Assembly: GCF_003627965.1 (NCBI RefSeq) | Contig: NZ_RBWE01000001.1 | Location: forward strand, 2,647,637 to 2,711,636 | DNA length: 64,000 nt | DNA from: Desulfofundulus salinus | GTDB taxonomy: Bacteria > Bacillota > Desulfotomaculia > Desulfotomaculales > Desulfovirgulaceae | Reading direction: 5' to 3' | Notes under the pieces: model-generated | The model's database searches: none | Told to the model about the DNA's origin: nothing | What the model saw: only the letters and a program-made list of their open reading frames with translations | Made by a program: the position numbers and the translations under genes | Part shown: one piece after another, positions 7,963 through 16,666 of the stretch | Layout: each line of letters begins with the position of its first letter | How positions within the stretch are numbered: the first letter of the stretch is position 1

Positions 7963-9261
7963 ATGTCCGTAATTACCCTTGAACCCGGACAAACACTGAT
8001 AATCAAAGCCTCCCGCGTCTGGCGGGGCACTCCGGCACCGCCCCAGGAAGCGCTTGTTTATTTACAAGATGGCAAAGTAGCGGCCGTTTCAACCAGCGAC
8101 CAAACGGGCAGATACAAGCGCAAAGGCCTTATTAAGGAGTCGTTAAACGTCCTTGAGCTTCCCGGTTGCACTATGGTCCCCGGCTTCATCGACTGCCACG
8201 TCCATCTGGCTCTGGACGGCAGGGATTTTTCGAGGGCGCAGCAGCAATGGACCGCCCGGGGGGAATTACTTGAGCGGGTGAAGGCGGACTTAACAAATAC
8301 CCTGGAACGGGGCATTGTAGCCGTACGGGATGGGGGAGACCGGGCGGGTATCGGCCTTGAGGTAAAACGACTGGTTGCAACCGGCAGGTTGGCCGGGCCT
8401 CTGGTACTGGCCTGCGGGCATGCGCTGCACCGGCAGGGAAGGTACGGATCTTTCCTGGGACCGGGTTTAACCCCGGGGGAGCTGGAAAAGGCGGTGGATT
8501 CCCTGGCCCGGCAGGGAGTGGACCACCTCAAGATCCTGGTATCGGGAATAGTAAGCTTCTCCGAGTACGGGCGGGTGGGCGGCCCCCAGTTCACGCGGGA
8601 CGAACTGCAACGAATAGTCTACCGCGCCCGCAGCCGGGGGCTAAGGGTTATGGCCCACGCCAGCGGGGACGGTGCTGTTCGCCTGGCCGTAGAAGCCGGA
8701 GTAGATTCCATAGAGCACGGTTATTTCATCAGCGAAGAATCCCTGTACCGCATGGCCGCTCAGGGTATTGCCTGGGTGCCCACGGTAATCCCGGTGGCCG
8801 GCCAGGTAAGGGGAAAATTGCGGGCACAATATACGGCCCGGGAAATTGAGGTCATCACCCGCACCTGGCTGCGCCAGGTGGAAATGATCAAAAAAGCCCT
8901 GGAAATGGGCGTTATCCTGGGAGTGGGCACTGATGCCGGGGCCACCGGCGTATGCCACGGCCGGGGCTTCCTGGAGGAACTGCTACTTTACCGGGAAGCC
9001 GGCCTTTCCCCGGCGGACATCCTTCTGGCCGCCACCCGCAACGGCGCAGCCATCCTGGGGCTGGAGCACCTGCTGGGCCGTATTGAACCGGGGCGACCCG
9101 CCTTCCTGGTAGCCGTGGAAGGCAACCCCTGGGAGGATATCAGTGCCCTGGCCAGGATAAAATATGTATTCCGGTCCGTTGATTTCCCCGGAAAAAGAGG
9201 ATATACTTTCCATAAAGATATGACAAACACTGTACCGGTAATGGAGGAAAACACGCAATGA
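7963..9261 (+). CDS. Amidohydrolase family protein (imidazolonepropionase-like)
   Basis: Metal-dependent hydrolase of the amidohydrolase superfamily, 432 residues. The metal-binding HxH is in GFIDCHVHL (His79, His81). A second histidine cluster, VMAHASGDGAVR followed by DSIEHGYF, and the late GVGTDAGA aspartate complete the expected site. The C-terminal half also shows the ILLAATRNGAAILGL pattern of the prolidase/imidazolonepropionase-like branch. The ATG at 7963 has a GTGAGG ribosome site. It overlaps by ATGA the presumed original start of the HepT-like gene at 9258. The MFS gene upstream suggests a transported substrate, which cannot be named. Confidence 0.85.
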   Translation: MSVITLEPGQTLIIKASRVWRGTPAPPQEALVYLQDGKVAAVSTSDQTGRYKRKGLIKESLNVLELPGCTMVPGFIDCHVHLALDGRDFSRAQQQWTARGELLERVKADLTNTLERGIVAVRDGGDRAGIGLEVKRLVATGRLAGPLVLACGHALHRQGRYGSFLGPGLTPGELEKAVDSLARQGVDHLKILVSGIVSFSEYGRVGGPQFTRDELQRIVYRARSRGLRVMAHASGDGAVRLAVEAGVDSIEHGYFISEESLYRMAAQGIAWVPTVIPVAGQVRGKLRAQYTAREIEVITRTWLRQVEMIKKALEMGVILGVGTDAGATGVCHGRGFLEELLLYREAGLSPADILLAATRNGAAILGLEHLLGRIEPGRPAFLVAVEGNPWEDISALARIKYVFRSVDFPGKRGYTFHKDMTNTVPVMEENTQ

Positions 9262-9315
9262 AATTACCTAAATACAAATAAACTGCGCCAAAAGGCGGCG
9301 GACATCCGTCAGGCC

Positions 9316-9786
9316 TTGAGCAGGCTTACGCCGGTGACGGAGCTCACCATGGAGGAGTTTTTAGCTGACGAGCAAAGGGTTGCCGCAAGCAAGTATTACC
9401 TGATTGTGGCCACCGAAGCAGCCATTGATATCTGTAACCATCTGGTTGCCCGGCTCACCGGCAGAGCTCCCAACTCCTATGCCGAATGTTTCAACATTTT
9501 ATCGGGGGAGCATTTTTTAAGTCCTCCGCTGGCTGAACGCCTGATCCAGATGGCAAAGTTCCGCAACCTGTTAATCCACCGTTACGTCGACATTGATGAT
9601 AGCAAGGTCTACCATATCATTTGCAACAACCTGGATGATCTGGAACTATACCTGGCTGAAATTGCAGCCATGGTTAAAATGCGAGCTCTGACCATCCGAA
9701 AGGAATGGTTTTATGCACAGTCGATTTTCCCTGCCGGAAAAGGAACGCCCACCGGTTTGCCGGCTGGCCGCCCGCCTGCTGGCTAA
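9316..9786 (+). CDS. HepT-like toxin (DUF86), start disrupted
   Basis: HEPN-type ribonuclease toxin of the HepT/MntA type. Residues FRNLLIHRY carry the RX4H motif of the active site, and the flanking EAAIDICNHLV segment is typical of the family. The listed start is TTG at 9316, which has no good ribosome site and removes about 17 family-like residues (KLRQKAADIRQALSRL is encoded in frame from 9280). A far better start exists: ATG at 9258 with GGAGG ten bases upstream, but it is one base out of frame and meets TAA at 9279. Removing one base from the A-rich run restores a full family N-terminus. The gene overlaps the downstream nucleotidyltransferase by 74 bases. Confidence 0.78.
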   Translation: MSRLTPVTELTMEEFLADEQRVAASKYYLIVATEAAIDICNHLVARLTGRAPNSYAECFNILSGEHFLSPPLAERLIQMAKFRNLLIHRYVDIDDSKVYHIICNNLDDLELYLAEIAAMVKMRALTIRKEWFYAQSIFPAGKGTPTGLPAGRPPAG

Positions 9787-10150
9787 AAGAAAAGAAATCA
9801 TCTTCGCCTATGCCTTTGGTTCTTTTTTGGAAGAAGCCACCTTCCGGGATATTGACATAGGAGTGTATTTGCAGCAAGAAACCATCCCCCGGGAAAAGGC
9901 TCTCGAATACGAACTTTCCCTGGGTACGGAACTGGAGCGGGAAATACATTACCCGGTGGATATAAAGGTGTTAAATTATGCTCCAGTAACCCTGTGCCAT
10001 TCGGTTACCCGCGGGAAGGTGCTTTTCAGCCGTAACGACGAGGTGCGGTATGAATGGGTGGAAAAGACCTGGGATGTGTACCTCGACATGCAATATTTTT
10101 TACGCAATTCCCTGCGGGATTTGTTATCACCGAACAACCAGCCCGGATAA
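9713..10150 (+). CDS. MntA-like nucleotidyltransferase (antitoxin)
   Basis: Minimal nucleotidyltransferase, 145 residues, the usual partner of HepT; known members add AMP to the toxin and silence it. The catalytic motif is AFGSFLEEATFRDIDIGVY (residues 35-53): the GS and DxD elements are there but separated by 8 residues rather than the usual 10. The third acidic residue is probably in YPVDIKVL. The start ATG at 9713 lies inside the end of the toxin gene, a coupling typical of these pairs. The C-terminal third (VRYEWVEKTWDVYLDMQYF) is the helical tail common in this family. Which protein is the toxin is known only from the family. Confidence 0.8.
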   Translation: MHSRFSLPEKERPPVCRLAARLLAKRKEIIFAYAFGSFLEEATFRDIDIGVYLQQETIPREKALEYELSLGTELEREIHYPVDIKVLNYAPVTLCHSVTRGKVLFSRNDEVRYEWVEKTWDVYLDMQYFLRNSLRDLLSPNNQPG

Positions 10151-10181
10151 GGGAAAACTGAAAAGAAAGCCCTGGCCAATT

Positions 10182-10209
10182 AAAAGCCCGGCTGCTCCAG
10201 GCCAGCCGG
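10182..10209 (-). terminator. Terminator between mntA-like gene and folK
   Basis: Stem CCGGCTG/CAGCCGG with an 8-base loop lies between two convergent genes. On the minus strand it is followed by GCTTTTAATT, so it mainly serves the folate operon; in the plus direction there is no T run. Confidence 0.55.
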
Positions 10210-10216
10210 ACTGTTG

Positions 10217-10759
10217 TTACGTTAAAAGCAATTGACCTTCACTTTTCTCCAGTTGCTCCACCCCCTGCCGGTCAACGCCGGCCAGCAGCTCCCTCACCCC
10301 GCCCCGGCCCGGTATGACCAGATCCGGTGCCAGGTCGGCCAGGGGCACCAGGACAAAGGCGCGCTCATGCATGCGCGGGTGGGGAACCACGAGATCAGGT
10401 TCATCAATGACCTGCCCGTTATAGAGGAGCAGGTCCAGGTCAATCACCCGGGGGCCCCAGCGCACACCCCGCACCCTTCCCAGGCGGTTCTCCACTTCCA
10501 GGCAGGCAGCCAGCAATTCCCGGGGAGAGAGTGTGGTTTTCACTTCCGCAACGGTATTGACAAACCATTCCTGATCCGTATAACCCACCGGGTCGGTGCG
10601 GTAAAAGGGAGCCACCCGCAGGAGTGTAATTCCCGGGATCTTTTGCAGCATCTCCAGGGCCGCCCGCAGGTATGCCTTTTTATCCCCCATGTTGGACCCC
10701 AGGCCGATATAGGCCTTTGCGGGCGTGAGAATAGACTCGCACCGGGTACACTCACTCAT
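10217..10759 (-). CDS. folK: 2-amino-4-hydroxy-6-hydroxymethyldihydropteridine pyrophosphokinase
   Basis: Transfers pyrophosphate from ATP to the pterin alcohol, the step before dihydropteroate synthase. Signature stretches are YIGLGSNMGDK near the N-terminus, FYRTDPVGYTDQEWFVN, and RWGPRVIDLDLLLY followed by VPHPRMHERAFVLVPL, which hold ATP and magnesium. The start ATG at 10759 overlaps the end of folB by 8 bases and has GGTGGGG upstream; an extension to 10816 is possible but unlike the family. Third gene of folP-folB-folK. Length is 180 residues. Confidence 0.95.
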   Translation of the reverse strand: MSECTRCESILTPAKAYIGLGSNMGDKKAYLRAALEMLQKIPGITLLRVAPFYRTDPVGYTDQEWFVNTVAEVKTTLSPRELLAACLEVENRLGRVRGVRWGPRVIDLDLLLYNGQVIDEPDLVVPHPRMHERAFVLVPLADLAPDLVIPGRGGVRELLAGVDRQGVEQLEKSEGQLLLT

Positions 10760-11135
10760 GTGCCCCACCACTTTTGCTGTCCTTCCTGCGCCGGATCTCC
10801 ACGCCCATGTATTCAAAATGACCGGCCACCGGGGCGCCGGGTTTCTTTACCCGAACCAGCACCTCGCTTACCGGAAAATGTTCCAGGATGGCACCGGCCA
10901 CCTTTTCCGCCACCGCCTCAATCAGACGGCAGGGGGCACCGGTAACCACTTCCTCCACCAGCCGGAAAACCCGGGCATAGTTCACCGTCTGTTCCGGATC
11001 GTCGGTCCTGCCGGCGGGAGCCAGGTCCAGGAACAATTCCACATCGACAATAAACCGCTGGCCCAGGTGCTGTTCCTGGGGTAAAACGCCGTGAAAGGCG
11101 TAAAACTCCATACCCTTTAAAATCAATCGGTCCAC
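10752..11135 (-). CDS. folB: Dihydroneopterin aldolase
   Basis: Cleaves dihydroneopterin to the hydroxymethyl pterin used by FolK. The start is set to GTG at 11135 because the protein then begins VDRLILKGMEFYAFHGVLPQE, the standard FolB N-terminus, and GGGGTG precedes it; reading is open to 11192. Typical residues include the catalytic-region FHGVLPQE glutamate and the late lysine in VRVKKPGAPV. Length is 127 residues. It overlaps folK, showing tight coupling, and follows folP by 76 bases. No folE is seen in this cluster. Confidence 0.93.
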   Translation of the reverse strand: MDRLILKGMEFYAFHGVLPQEQHLGQRFIVDVELFLDLAPAGRTDDPEQTVNYARVFRLVEEVVTGAPCRLIEAVAEKVAGAILEHFPVSEVLVRVKKPGAPVAGHFEYMGVEIRRRKDSKSGGAHE

Positions 11136-11211
11136 TGGCTTTACACCCCAAACCCGTAAAATCCAAACCTTAAAAAGAATTAAAGGCGGCAATCACTAAC
11201 AGCCGCCAGTC

Positions 11212-12426
11212 TTACCCTTCCCCACAGGCACAGCGCGCGGGCTTTCGCCGCACCATGGCGTCGGTCATGCGGGCCACCCGCACCATTTCCCTTACATCGT
11301 GCACCCGGACGATGTCCACCCCGGCGGCAATGCCAATGGCCACCGTAGCCGCCGTACCCTCCACCCGTTGATCCACGGGCAGGTCCAAAGTCTTGCCAAT
11401 CATTGACTTCCTGGATGTCCCCAGCAATACCGGCAGCCCCAGGCAGTCCAGCTCCGAAAGCCGGCTCATGACCTCCAGGTTTTGCTCCACGGTTTTACCA
11501 AAACCAATCCCCGGGTCGATAATGATTTTGTCCCGGCAAATGCCCGCCTCCAGGGCCAGGGCGATGCTTTCCCGGAAGAAGCGGATGATATCCCCCATCA
11601 GGTCCTTATACTCCGTGCCCTCCTGGTTGTGCATGAGGATCACGGGGGCATCGTAGCGGGCCACCACCGCCGCCATTTCAGGATCGGCCCGCAGGGCCCA
11701 CTGGTCGTTGATGATGTGGGCGCCAATTTCCAGGGCCTCCCGGGCCACCGCGGCCTTGGTGGTATCAACGGATATGGGCACGGGAATCTCCTGCACCAGC
11801 TTTTCCAGAACCGGGATTACCCGGCGCATTTCTTCCTCCACCGTTACCGGCGTGTACCCCGGCCGGGTGGATTCCCCGCCCAGATCGATAATATCAGCCC
11901 CGTCCTCCACCAACCGGTGGGCATGCTCCAGTGCCCGCGATGGATCGCTGAACCTGCCGCCGTCGGAAAAGGAATCGGGGGTTACGTTGAGAATGCCCAT
12001 CACCAGGGTCCTTTCCCCCAGCACCAGTTCCTTTCCCCGGCAGCTCAACCTTCTGGCGGTCCGTCCCTCCAGGTGCTGCAGGACACGGCGGATCTCCTCC
12101 GCCAGGGCGGACAAGCCGAAGGGCTGGAGCTTGAGCTTGGCCAGCAGGGCGTTAAACTGCTTCAGGGTGCCCATGAGCAGCACATCGGTTTTATCCACCG
12201 CATGGTCGACTACACCCCGGGCCACGGCCGCCTCCCCGCCTTTAGCCAGCATTTCCTGCTTGAGAATATTGGCCTGGACGGGGGTCAGGCCGCTGATTTT
12301 TAAAACCCGGTGGACCGCCTTAAGGGCCATTAACCGGCAGCCGGCCTGGTCCGCCCCCACGGCAGCTATTTCCTCCAGGGCCTGGGCCCGGTTTTTTATT
12401 TCAATACTCCGTACCTGTACGGGCAA
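11212..12426 (-). CDS. folP: Dihydropteroate synthase with N-terminal extension
   Basis: Joins the pterin pyrophosphate to p-aminobenzoate, giving dihydropteroate. The catalytic TIM barrel begins near residue 135 with VMGILNVTPDSFSDGG and continues with DGADIIDLGGESTRPG, a DTTKAAVAREAL strand and DPGIGFGKT. The protein is 404 residues, about 130 longer than the minimal enzyme; the extra N-terminal region (roughly 1-130) is mostly helical and unlike the barrel. Similar extensions occur in other clostridial FolP proteins to my knowledge, but their role is unclear. The TTG start at 12426 has GGGAGTG seven bases upstream. Confidence 0.94.
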   Translation of the reverse strand: MPVQVRSIEIKNRAQALEEIAAVGADQAGCRLMALKAVHRVLKISGLTPVQANILKQEMLAKGGEAAVARGVVDHAVDKTDVLLMGTLKQFNALLAKLKLQPFGLSALAEEIRRVLQHLEGRTARRLSCRGKELVLGERTLVMGILNVTPDSFSDGGRFSDPSRALEHAHRLVEDGADIIDLGGESTRPGYTPVTVEEEMRRVIPVLEKLVQEIPVPISVDTTKAAVAREALEIGAHIINDQWALRADPEMAAVVARYDAPVILMHNQEGTEYKDLMGDIIRFFRESIALALEAGICRDKIIIDPGIGFGKTVEQNLEVMSRLSELDCLGLPVLLGTSRKSMIGKTLDLPVDQRVEGTAATVAIGIAAGVDIVRVHDVREMVRVARMTDAMVRRKPARCACGEG

Positions 12427-12459
12427 AATAAATCACTCCCGGGCATCTCTTATATACTT

Positions 12460-13002
12460 TCAATAAACCAGCGTCTCCCGCAGGGCGTCCATACTATCAG
12501 CCTTGTAGCATTGACCACGGGCAGCACAAAGGGCACAGGGGCGGGCCAGGTCATCGGCCCGGCATAAGAGGCGCCCCAGCAACCCTCCCCGGGGCTCTCC
12601 CCGGCGGTGGGCGGCAATAGCCCGGGTAATCACCTCAATTTCGTGGGGCAGAAATCCTGCCCGCTCCAGCACCGGCCGGGCCAGACGGGCCCCCGCCAGG
12701 GCATGGTCTTCCCCAGTGTCATACTGCTGCCAGCGGGCGATGTCGTGTAACAAGCCGGCAGCATAAACTACCTCTTTGGCCGCCTGGTGGTTACCCAGAC
12801 GATTTTGGCAAATAAATTCAGAAAGCTGGTTGCCTTCCACCATTAAAATATAGCTGATCCGGGCCACATCCAGCATGTGCTGAAAATCGTGGCGACAAAA
12901 GGGCCTGTCAACTTCCCGGGCCGCGTTCTGCTCAAGGCAGTACCGGTAAAAACTATCTTCAATAATCCGTCCCACCCGCTGCAACGGACCCACCCCGCCC
13001 AA
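12460..13002 (-). CDS. HD-domain phosphohydrolase-like protein
   Basis: A 180-residue protein with HD-superfamily metal-binding residues: RHDFQHMLDVARIS (His38, His42), LLHDIARWQQY (His86-Asp87) and a later AIAAHRRGE. A C-terminal cysteine cluster (CALCAARGQCY) is unusual for the family and could bind metal. The start is uncertain; TTG at 13002 or GTG at 12993 are possible. It lies 33 bases upstream of folP and 24 bases after a DUF134 gene, so it probably belongs to the folate operon. HD proteins hydrolyse nucleotides or phosphoesters, and a role in pterin or nucleotide metabolism is only an inference. Confidence 0.75.
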   Translation of the reverse strand: MGGVGPLQRVGRIIEDSFYRYCLEQNAAREVDRPFCRHDFQHMLDVARISYILMVEGNQLSEFICQNRLGNHQAAKEVVYAAGLLHDIARWQQYDTGEDHALAGARLARPVLERAGFLPHEIEVITRAIAAHRRGEPRGGLLGRLLCRADDLARPCALCAARGQCYKADSMDALRETLVY

Positions 13003-13026
13003 ATCACAAGGAGATATAACGAAAAC

Positions 13027-13512
13027 TTACCCGTTTTCCGCCAGCCCGTCCTGTTTGCTGCACTTTTCCCAGCGCTGGCAGCGGAAGGGCCTGCCGTCCT
13101 GGTCGATACGGTAGAACTCGGTGCTCCCACAATTAGGACAAACCATTTCCGACCCCCGGGGGCCCTGGCCGCAGGGCAACTCCCACTCGTGGCCGCAATT
13201 CTCGCAGTGAAAACGGCGCATTACCAGCTGGAAGTTGCCGCCCTCCACCCGGATGGCCTTGCCGTTGACCAGCGCCTCGGCCACCTTGGCCCGGGCGGCG
13301 CTTAAAATGCGGTGATAGGTGGGACGGGAAACACCCATCCTCTCGGCGCAGGCCTCCTGCTCCAAACCCAGCAGGTCCTTTAAGCGTATGGCTTCCAGTT
13401 CCTCAACCGTCAGGCCTACCTCTTCCAGGTCCCGCAGGGGAACCCCCGCCGGCTTGAAGAAGGTAAGCCGGGGTAAAAACTCCACCCGTCGACACTTTGG
13501 CGGTCTGGACAT
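13027..13512 (-). CDS. DUF134 (UPF0251) DNA-binding protein with zinc ribbon
   Basis: A 161-residue protein beginning [19 protein letters not shown], the DUF134 signature. A sigma-70 region-4-like helix-turn-helix follows ([21 protein letters not shown], about residues 50-70). The C-terminal third is a four-cysteine zinc ribbon: [12 protein letters not shown] then VCPNCGS. The ATG at 13512 has GGGAG upstream. It is the first gene after a consensus promoter (13611-13639) flanked by direct repeats, so it may be autoregulated. The downstream HD and folate genes could be targets; this is inference. Confidence 0.85.
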   Translation of the reverse strand: MSRPPKCRRVEFLPRLTFFKPAGVPLRDLEEVGLTVEELEAIRLKDLLGLEQEACAERMGVSRPTYHRILSAARAKVAEALVNGKAIRVEGGNFQLVMRRFHCENCGHEWELPCGQGPRGSEMVCPNCGSTEFYRIDQDGRPFRCQRWEKCSKQDGLAENG

Positions 13513-13610
13513 TGAGTCAACACTCCCAACTTAACTACATTTTTTAGAAAATTCCTTACTCCGGCCCTGCCAGGCACCATTGCCTGATAAGATAGTTACC
13601 ATATGATATC

Positions 13611-13639
13611 ATTATAATGACAGCCTGAACGAATGTCAA
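13611..13639 (-). promoter_or_regulatory. Consensus sigma-A promoter of the DUF134-HD-fol operon, with possible operators
   Basis: Minus strand: perfect TTGACA (13639-13634), 17-base spacer, perfect TATAAT (13616-13611). A 10-bp palindrome ATGATATCAT (13603-13612) overlaps the -10 edge. The octamer AGATAGTT occurs at 13590-13597 and 13650-13657, exactly 60 bases apart, bracketing the promoter. Such a strong promoter probably needs a repressor, for which DUF134 is a candidate. Confidence 0.75.
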
Positions 13640-13681
13640 TTTAATAACCAGATAGTTCTCATTTCTTCGATTTTCATTATG

Positions 13682-13711
13682 AACGAAAATCACCCCGGGG
13701 GACCCGGGGTG
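13682..13711 (-). terminator. Terminator of fhs
   Basis: Perfect 9-bp stem CACCCCGGG/CCCGGGGTG with a 3-base loop, followed on the minus strand by ATTTTCGTT, 21 bases after the fhs stop. Confidence 0.75.
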
Positions 13712-13731
13712 CATTCTGAAGTCTTCTTCTT

Positions 13732-15492
13732 TTAGAAGAGGCCGATGACCTTTCCGGTATTCACATCTACATCGATTCTCCGGAAAGCGGGGTCGGAACT
13801 GGTTCCGGGCATCAGGCTGATGGTACCGGTCATCGGGCAGAGGAACTTGGCACCAGCAAAGATTAAGACGTCACGCACCGGCAGCACCCAACCCTTGGGT
13901 ACGCCCTTGGCATCCGGATTATGGCTCAAGCTCAAGTGCGTCTTCACCATCATGGTGGCAAAGTCGCGGTATGCAGGGTTTTCTTCGATCGCCTTAGCCT
14001 TGGCTTCAGCTTCCGGCGTCCAAACTACACCGTCGGCCCCGTAAACTTCCTTAGCGATAACTTCGACCCGCTGCCGCAGCGGCATTTCCAGCGGGTAGAG
14101 GAACTTGAAGTCCACCGGGTCATTGCAGGCATCGATGACAGCATCGGCCAGTTCCAGAGCACCTTCGCCACCCTTGAGCCAGTGCTCGGACACCGCGCAG
14201 CGGGCGCCGGCCTGCTCTACCAAACGGCGTACCAGCTTGATTTCCTCGGGTGTGTCGGTGTAGAAGGAGTTGATGCAGACCACCGGGTTGATGCCGGCCT
14301 TCTTGACAATGCCGATGTGATGCACCAGGTTCTCGATGCCTTTCTCCAGCAACGGCAGGTTTTCCCTGGTGTACTCTTCGGGGATTGGCCGGCCCGGCAC
14401 GACTTTCGGCCCGCCGCCATGCATCTTCAGAGCGCGAATGGTTGCCACTATTACAGAAACGTTGGGCACCAAACCGCTCATGCGGCACTTGACGTTCCAG
14501 AATTTCTCGAAACCGATGTCGGCGGCAAAACCGCTCTCGGTAACGTGGTAGTCAAACATCTTCAGCCCGATCCGGTCGGCAATAATCGACGACTGGCCAA
14601 TAGCAATGTTGGCAAACGGACCGGCATGGACCAATACCGGCTGGTACTCCACAGTTGAGATTAGAGTTGGGTTGATGGTGTTGCGCATGAAGGCGGTCAT
14701 GGCACCGGCCACTTCCAGGTCACTGGTGGTAACCGGGTTGCCCTTCATATCGTAGGCCACGATGATCTTGCCTATGCGTTCGCGCAAGTCTTTTAGATCG
14801 TTCGCCACCGCCAGGATGGCCATAAGCTCGGAGCTGACGGCAATCTGGAACTTGGACTGCATCATGTAGCCGTCCATCCGGCCGCCGATACCGATGATGA
14901 TGTTGCGCAGCGCCTGAGCACAGAAGTCGATGGTCCAGCCCATTTCCACCCGGGTGGGGTCGATATTCAGGCGGCGCAGGTTCCGCTTGGCCAGCTCGGC
15001 ATCATCGTAGTTCCGCTCGTGTTGCATGCGGGCGGTAAGGGCTACCATGGCCAGGTTGTGGGCGTTCATAATGTCGTTCAGATCGCCCGTCAAGCCTAAG
15101 GAAAACTCGGTCATAGGAATGGCCAGAGCGTTGCCGCCGCCGGCCGCCGTACCCTTAATGTTAAAAGTAGGACCGCCCGATGGCTGACGGATGGCACAGC
15201 CCACATTCTTGCCCCGCTTACCCAGACCTTCAACCAGGCCGATCGTGGTGGTTGTCTTACCCTCTCCCAGGGGGGTGGGAGTAATGGCTGTGACATTGAT
15301 ATATTTGCCGTTCGGCCTGTCTTTCAGGCGCTCGATGATCTTCATGAAATCGAGCTTGCAGATCCTGCCGTAGGGAATGACCTCATCCTTCTCCAGGCCC
15401 AGCCTTTCCCGCCATTCATCGGGAGTAGGCATATTCTTTTCCGCTTCCTCGGCGATTTGCCAGTCCGCCATCTTGGTGGCATCGTAAGGCAT
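13732..15492 (-). CDS. fhs: Formate-tetrahydrofolate ligase
   Basis: ATP-dependent formylation of tetrahydrofolate, a methyl-branch step of the Wood-Ljungdahl pathway. Of 586 residues, the N-terminal part carries the P-loop [14 protein letters not shown] (about residues 73-86) and the family motif [19 protein letters not shown]. The C-terminal part includes [18 protein letters not shown] and a conserved [15 protein letters not shown] end. The ATG at 15492 has GGGGAGG seven bases upstream. It is monocistronic with its own terminator. Its leader contains a CACGGCCGTG palindrome near 15537-15546. Nearby fol genes make its cofactor, and panB uses the downstream methylene form. Confidence 0.97.
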   Translation of the reverse strand: MPYDATKMADWQIAEEAEKNMPTPDEWRERLGLEKDEVIPYGRICKLDFMKIIERLKDRPNGKYINVTAITPTPLGEGKTTTTIGLVEGLGKRGKNVGCAIRQPSGGPTFNIKGTAAGGGNALAIPMTEFSLGLTGDLNDIMNAHNLAMVALTARMQHERNYDDAELAKRNLRRLNIDPTRVEMGWTIDFCAQALRNIIIGIGGRMDGYMMQSKFQIAVSSELMAILAVANDLKDLRERIGKIIVAYDMKGNPVTTSDLEVAGAMTAFMRNTINPTLISTVEYQPVLVHAGPFANIAIGQSSIIADRIGLKMFDYHVTESGFAADIGFEKFWNVKCRMSGLVPNVSVIVATIRALKMHGGGPKVVPGRPIPEEYTRENLPLLEKGIENLVHHIGIVKKAGINPVVCINSFYTDTPEEIKLVRRLVEQAGARCAVSEHWLKGGEGALELADAVIDACNDPVDFKFLYPLEMPLRQRVEVIAKEVYGADGVVWTPEAEAKAKAIEENPAYRDFATMMVKTHLSLSHNPDAKGVPKGWVLPVRDVLIFAGAKFLCPMTGTISLMPGTSSDPAFRRIDVDVNTGKVIGLF

Positions 15493-15638
15493 TAATCGTC
15501 CTCCCCTTTCTTTCTAAAAAAACTTTAATTTAGGTCACGGCCGTGGCTAATAAATCCTTCCCCTTCCCCCCTTGCTTAATGGAAATAATTTGATTAATTT
15601 ACGGTATCCCGGCAGGTGCCGGAATATCCATACTGCAC

Positions 15639-16043
15639 TTAAGAGGTGGTTTTAAGCTTTGCCGCCGTCCGGGAAAGAAAACGCTCCTGGTTTACAATAA
15701 AACGCTCATGGGTACCGCGGCCGATCAACTCACGTTCGTCGTGGGCTTCCACCCGGAACACCAGCCGTTTGCCGTCAATTTCCACCAGTTCGGAGCGGGC
15801 AACAACCTCCATCCCGACGGGCGTGGCGGCCAGGTGCTCCACAGCCACCCGGATGCCCACGGTAATCTGTCCGGGCTCCAGAAGGGGGTCCACGGAAGAC
15901 AGTGCCGCCTTCTCCATGAGGCCAATCATCGCGGGGGTGGCAAAAACCTTTGCCCCGCCGCTGCCGTAAGCCAGGGCGGTATTCTCCTCCGTCACCCGGG
16001 TAACAGCCTCACCGCGCAAACCAATCTTTAGTTCTCCAGCCAT
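15639..16043 (-). CDS. FlK-like hot-dog thioesterase
   Basis: A 134-residue single hot-dog-fold protein related to fluoroacetyl-CoA thioesterase FlK. Thr36 (FATPAM), Glu44 (LMEKAA) and His70 (VEHLAATP) match the FlK Thr42/Glu50/His76 triad with a constant offset of six, and the AATPVGMEV strand that follows is typical. The broad FlK-like family hydrolyses various small acyl-CoA or acyl-carrier thioesters, so the substrate here is unknown. It lies between fhs and ndk with its own spacing on both sides; a CCGGC hairpin follows it at about 15607-15622. The start ATG has AAAGGAGA upstream. Confidence 0.82.
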   Translation of the reverse strand: MAGELKIGLRGEAVTRVTEENTALAYGSGGAKVFATPAMIGLMEKAALSSVDPLLEPGQITVGIRVAVEHLAATPVGMEVVARSELVEIDGKRLVFRVEAHDERELIGRGTHERFIVNQERFLSRTAAKLKTTS

Positions 16044-16146
16044 CTCCTTTCACCCCTGTTTATTAGTTTTTAGTTCGTCACTTTATCAGAGAATTCCTGC
16101 TTAAAAAAATCTTTTTATTATGTTCACAAAAAAATCTGCCGCACCC

Positions 16147-16179
16147 AGAAGAAAAGGAGTGGCCCCTGCCGCCACTCCT
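16147..16179 (-). terminator. Terminator of ndk
   Basis: Perfect 9-bp stem AGGAGTGGC/GCCACTCCT with a 7-base loop, followed on the minus strand by TTTTCTTCT. It starts at the last base of the ndk stop codon. Confidence 0.85.
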
Positions 16180-16628
16180 TATTCATAAATCCAGCGGTCC
16201 ACATCTCGCTGGTAATCCACCAGTTCTTCCGGGGAAAAGAAAAGGTTGATTTCCCGCCCGGCACTGGCCGGGGAATCGGAGCCATGGACCACATTGCGGC
16301 CAATGTCCATGCCGTAAGTGGCCCGGATCGTCCCGGGAGCCGCCTTCAAGGGATTGGTAGCCCCCATCATTTCCCGTACGGTAGAGACCGCATCCTTCCC
16401 TTCCAGCACCATGGCCACCACCGGCCCCGAGGTAATGTAATCGACCAGGGGGCCAAAGAAGGGTTTGTCCTTATGCTCTCCGTAATGTTTTTCCGCCAGA
16501 TCCCGCGGAATGCGCATCATTTTCAGGCCGACAATCTTTAGCCCTTTCTTCTCAAAACAGGCAATAATATTCCCTACCAGGTTTCGCTGTACACCATCGG
16601 GTTTAATCATTACAAAGGTCCGTTCCAT
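16179..16628 (-). CDS. ndk: Nucleoside diphosphate kinase
   Basis: Equilibrates nucleoside di- and triphosphates through a phosphohistidine. The active-site signature NVVHGSDSP is near residue 117, and [18 protein letters not shown] forms the standard N-terminus. Length of 149 residues is normal. The ATG at 16628 follows an AGGAGGAG site. It is monocistronic, ending directly in a terminator. The region upstream of it holds a 111-base inverted-repeat element. Confidence 0.97.
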   Translation of the reverse strand: MERTFVMIKPDGVQRNLVGNIIACFEKKGLKIVGLKMMRIPRDLAEKHYGEHKDKPFFGPLVDYITSGPVVAMVLEGKDAVSTVREMMGATNPLKAAPGTIRATYGMDIGRNVVHGSDSPASAGREINLFFSPEELVDYQRDVDRWIYE

Positions 16629-16666
16629 ATACGACTCCTCCTGTATGTAATTACCGGAGCAGTGAA

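Noticed and set aside
9258..9281. Seven-residue peptide starting at ATG 9258 as a real gene
   Set aside because: Too short; better explained as the original N-terminus of the HepT-like gene cut off by a one-base shift.
15530..15560. CACGGCCGTG palindrome before fhs as terminator or riboswitch
   Set aside because: Palindrome is short and the following T run sits directly upstream of the fhs ribosome site; no consistent secondary structure for a known THF riboswitch was seen.
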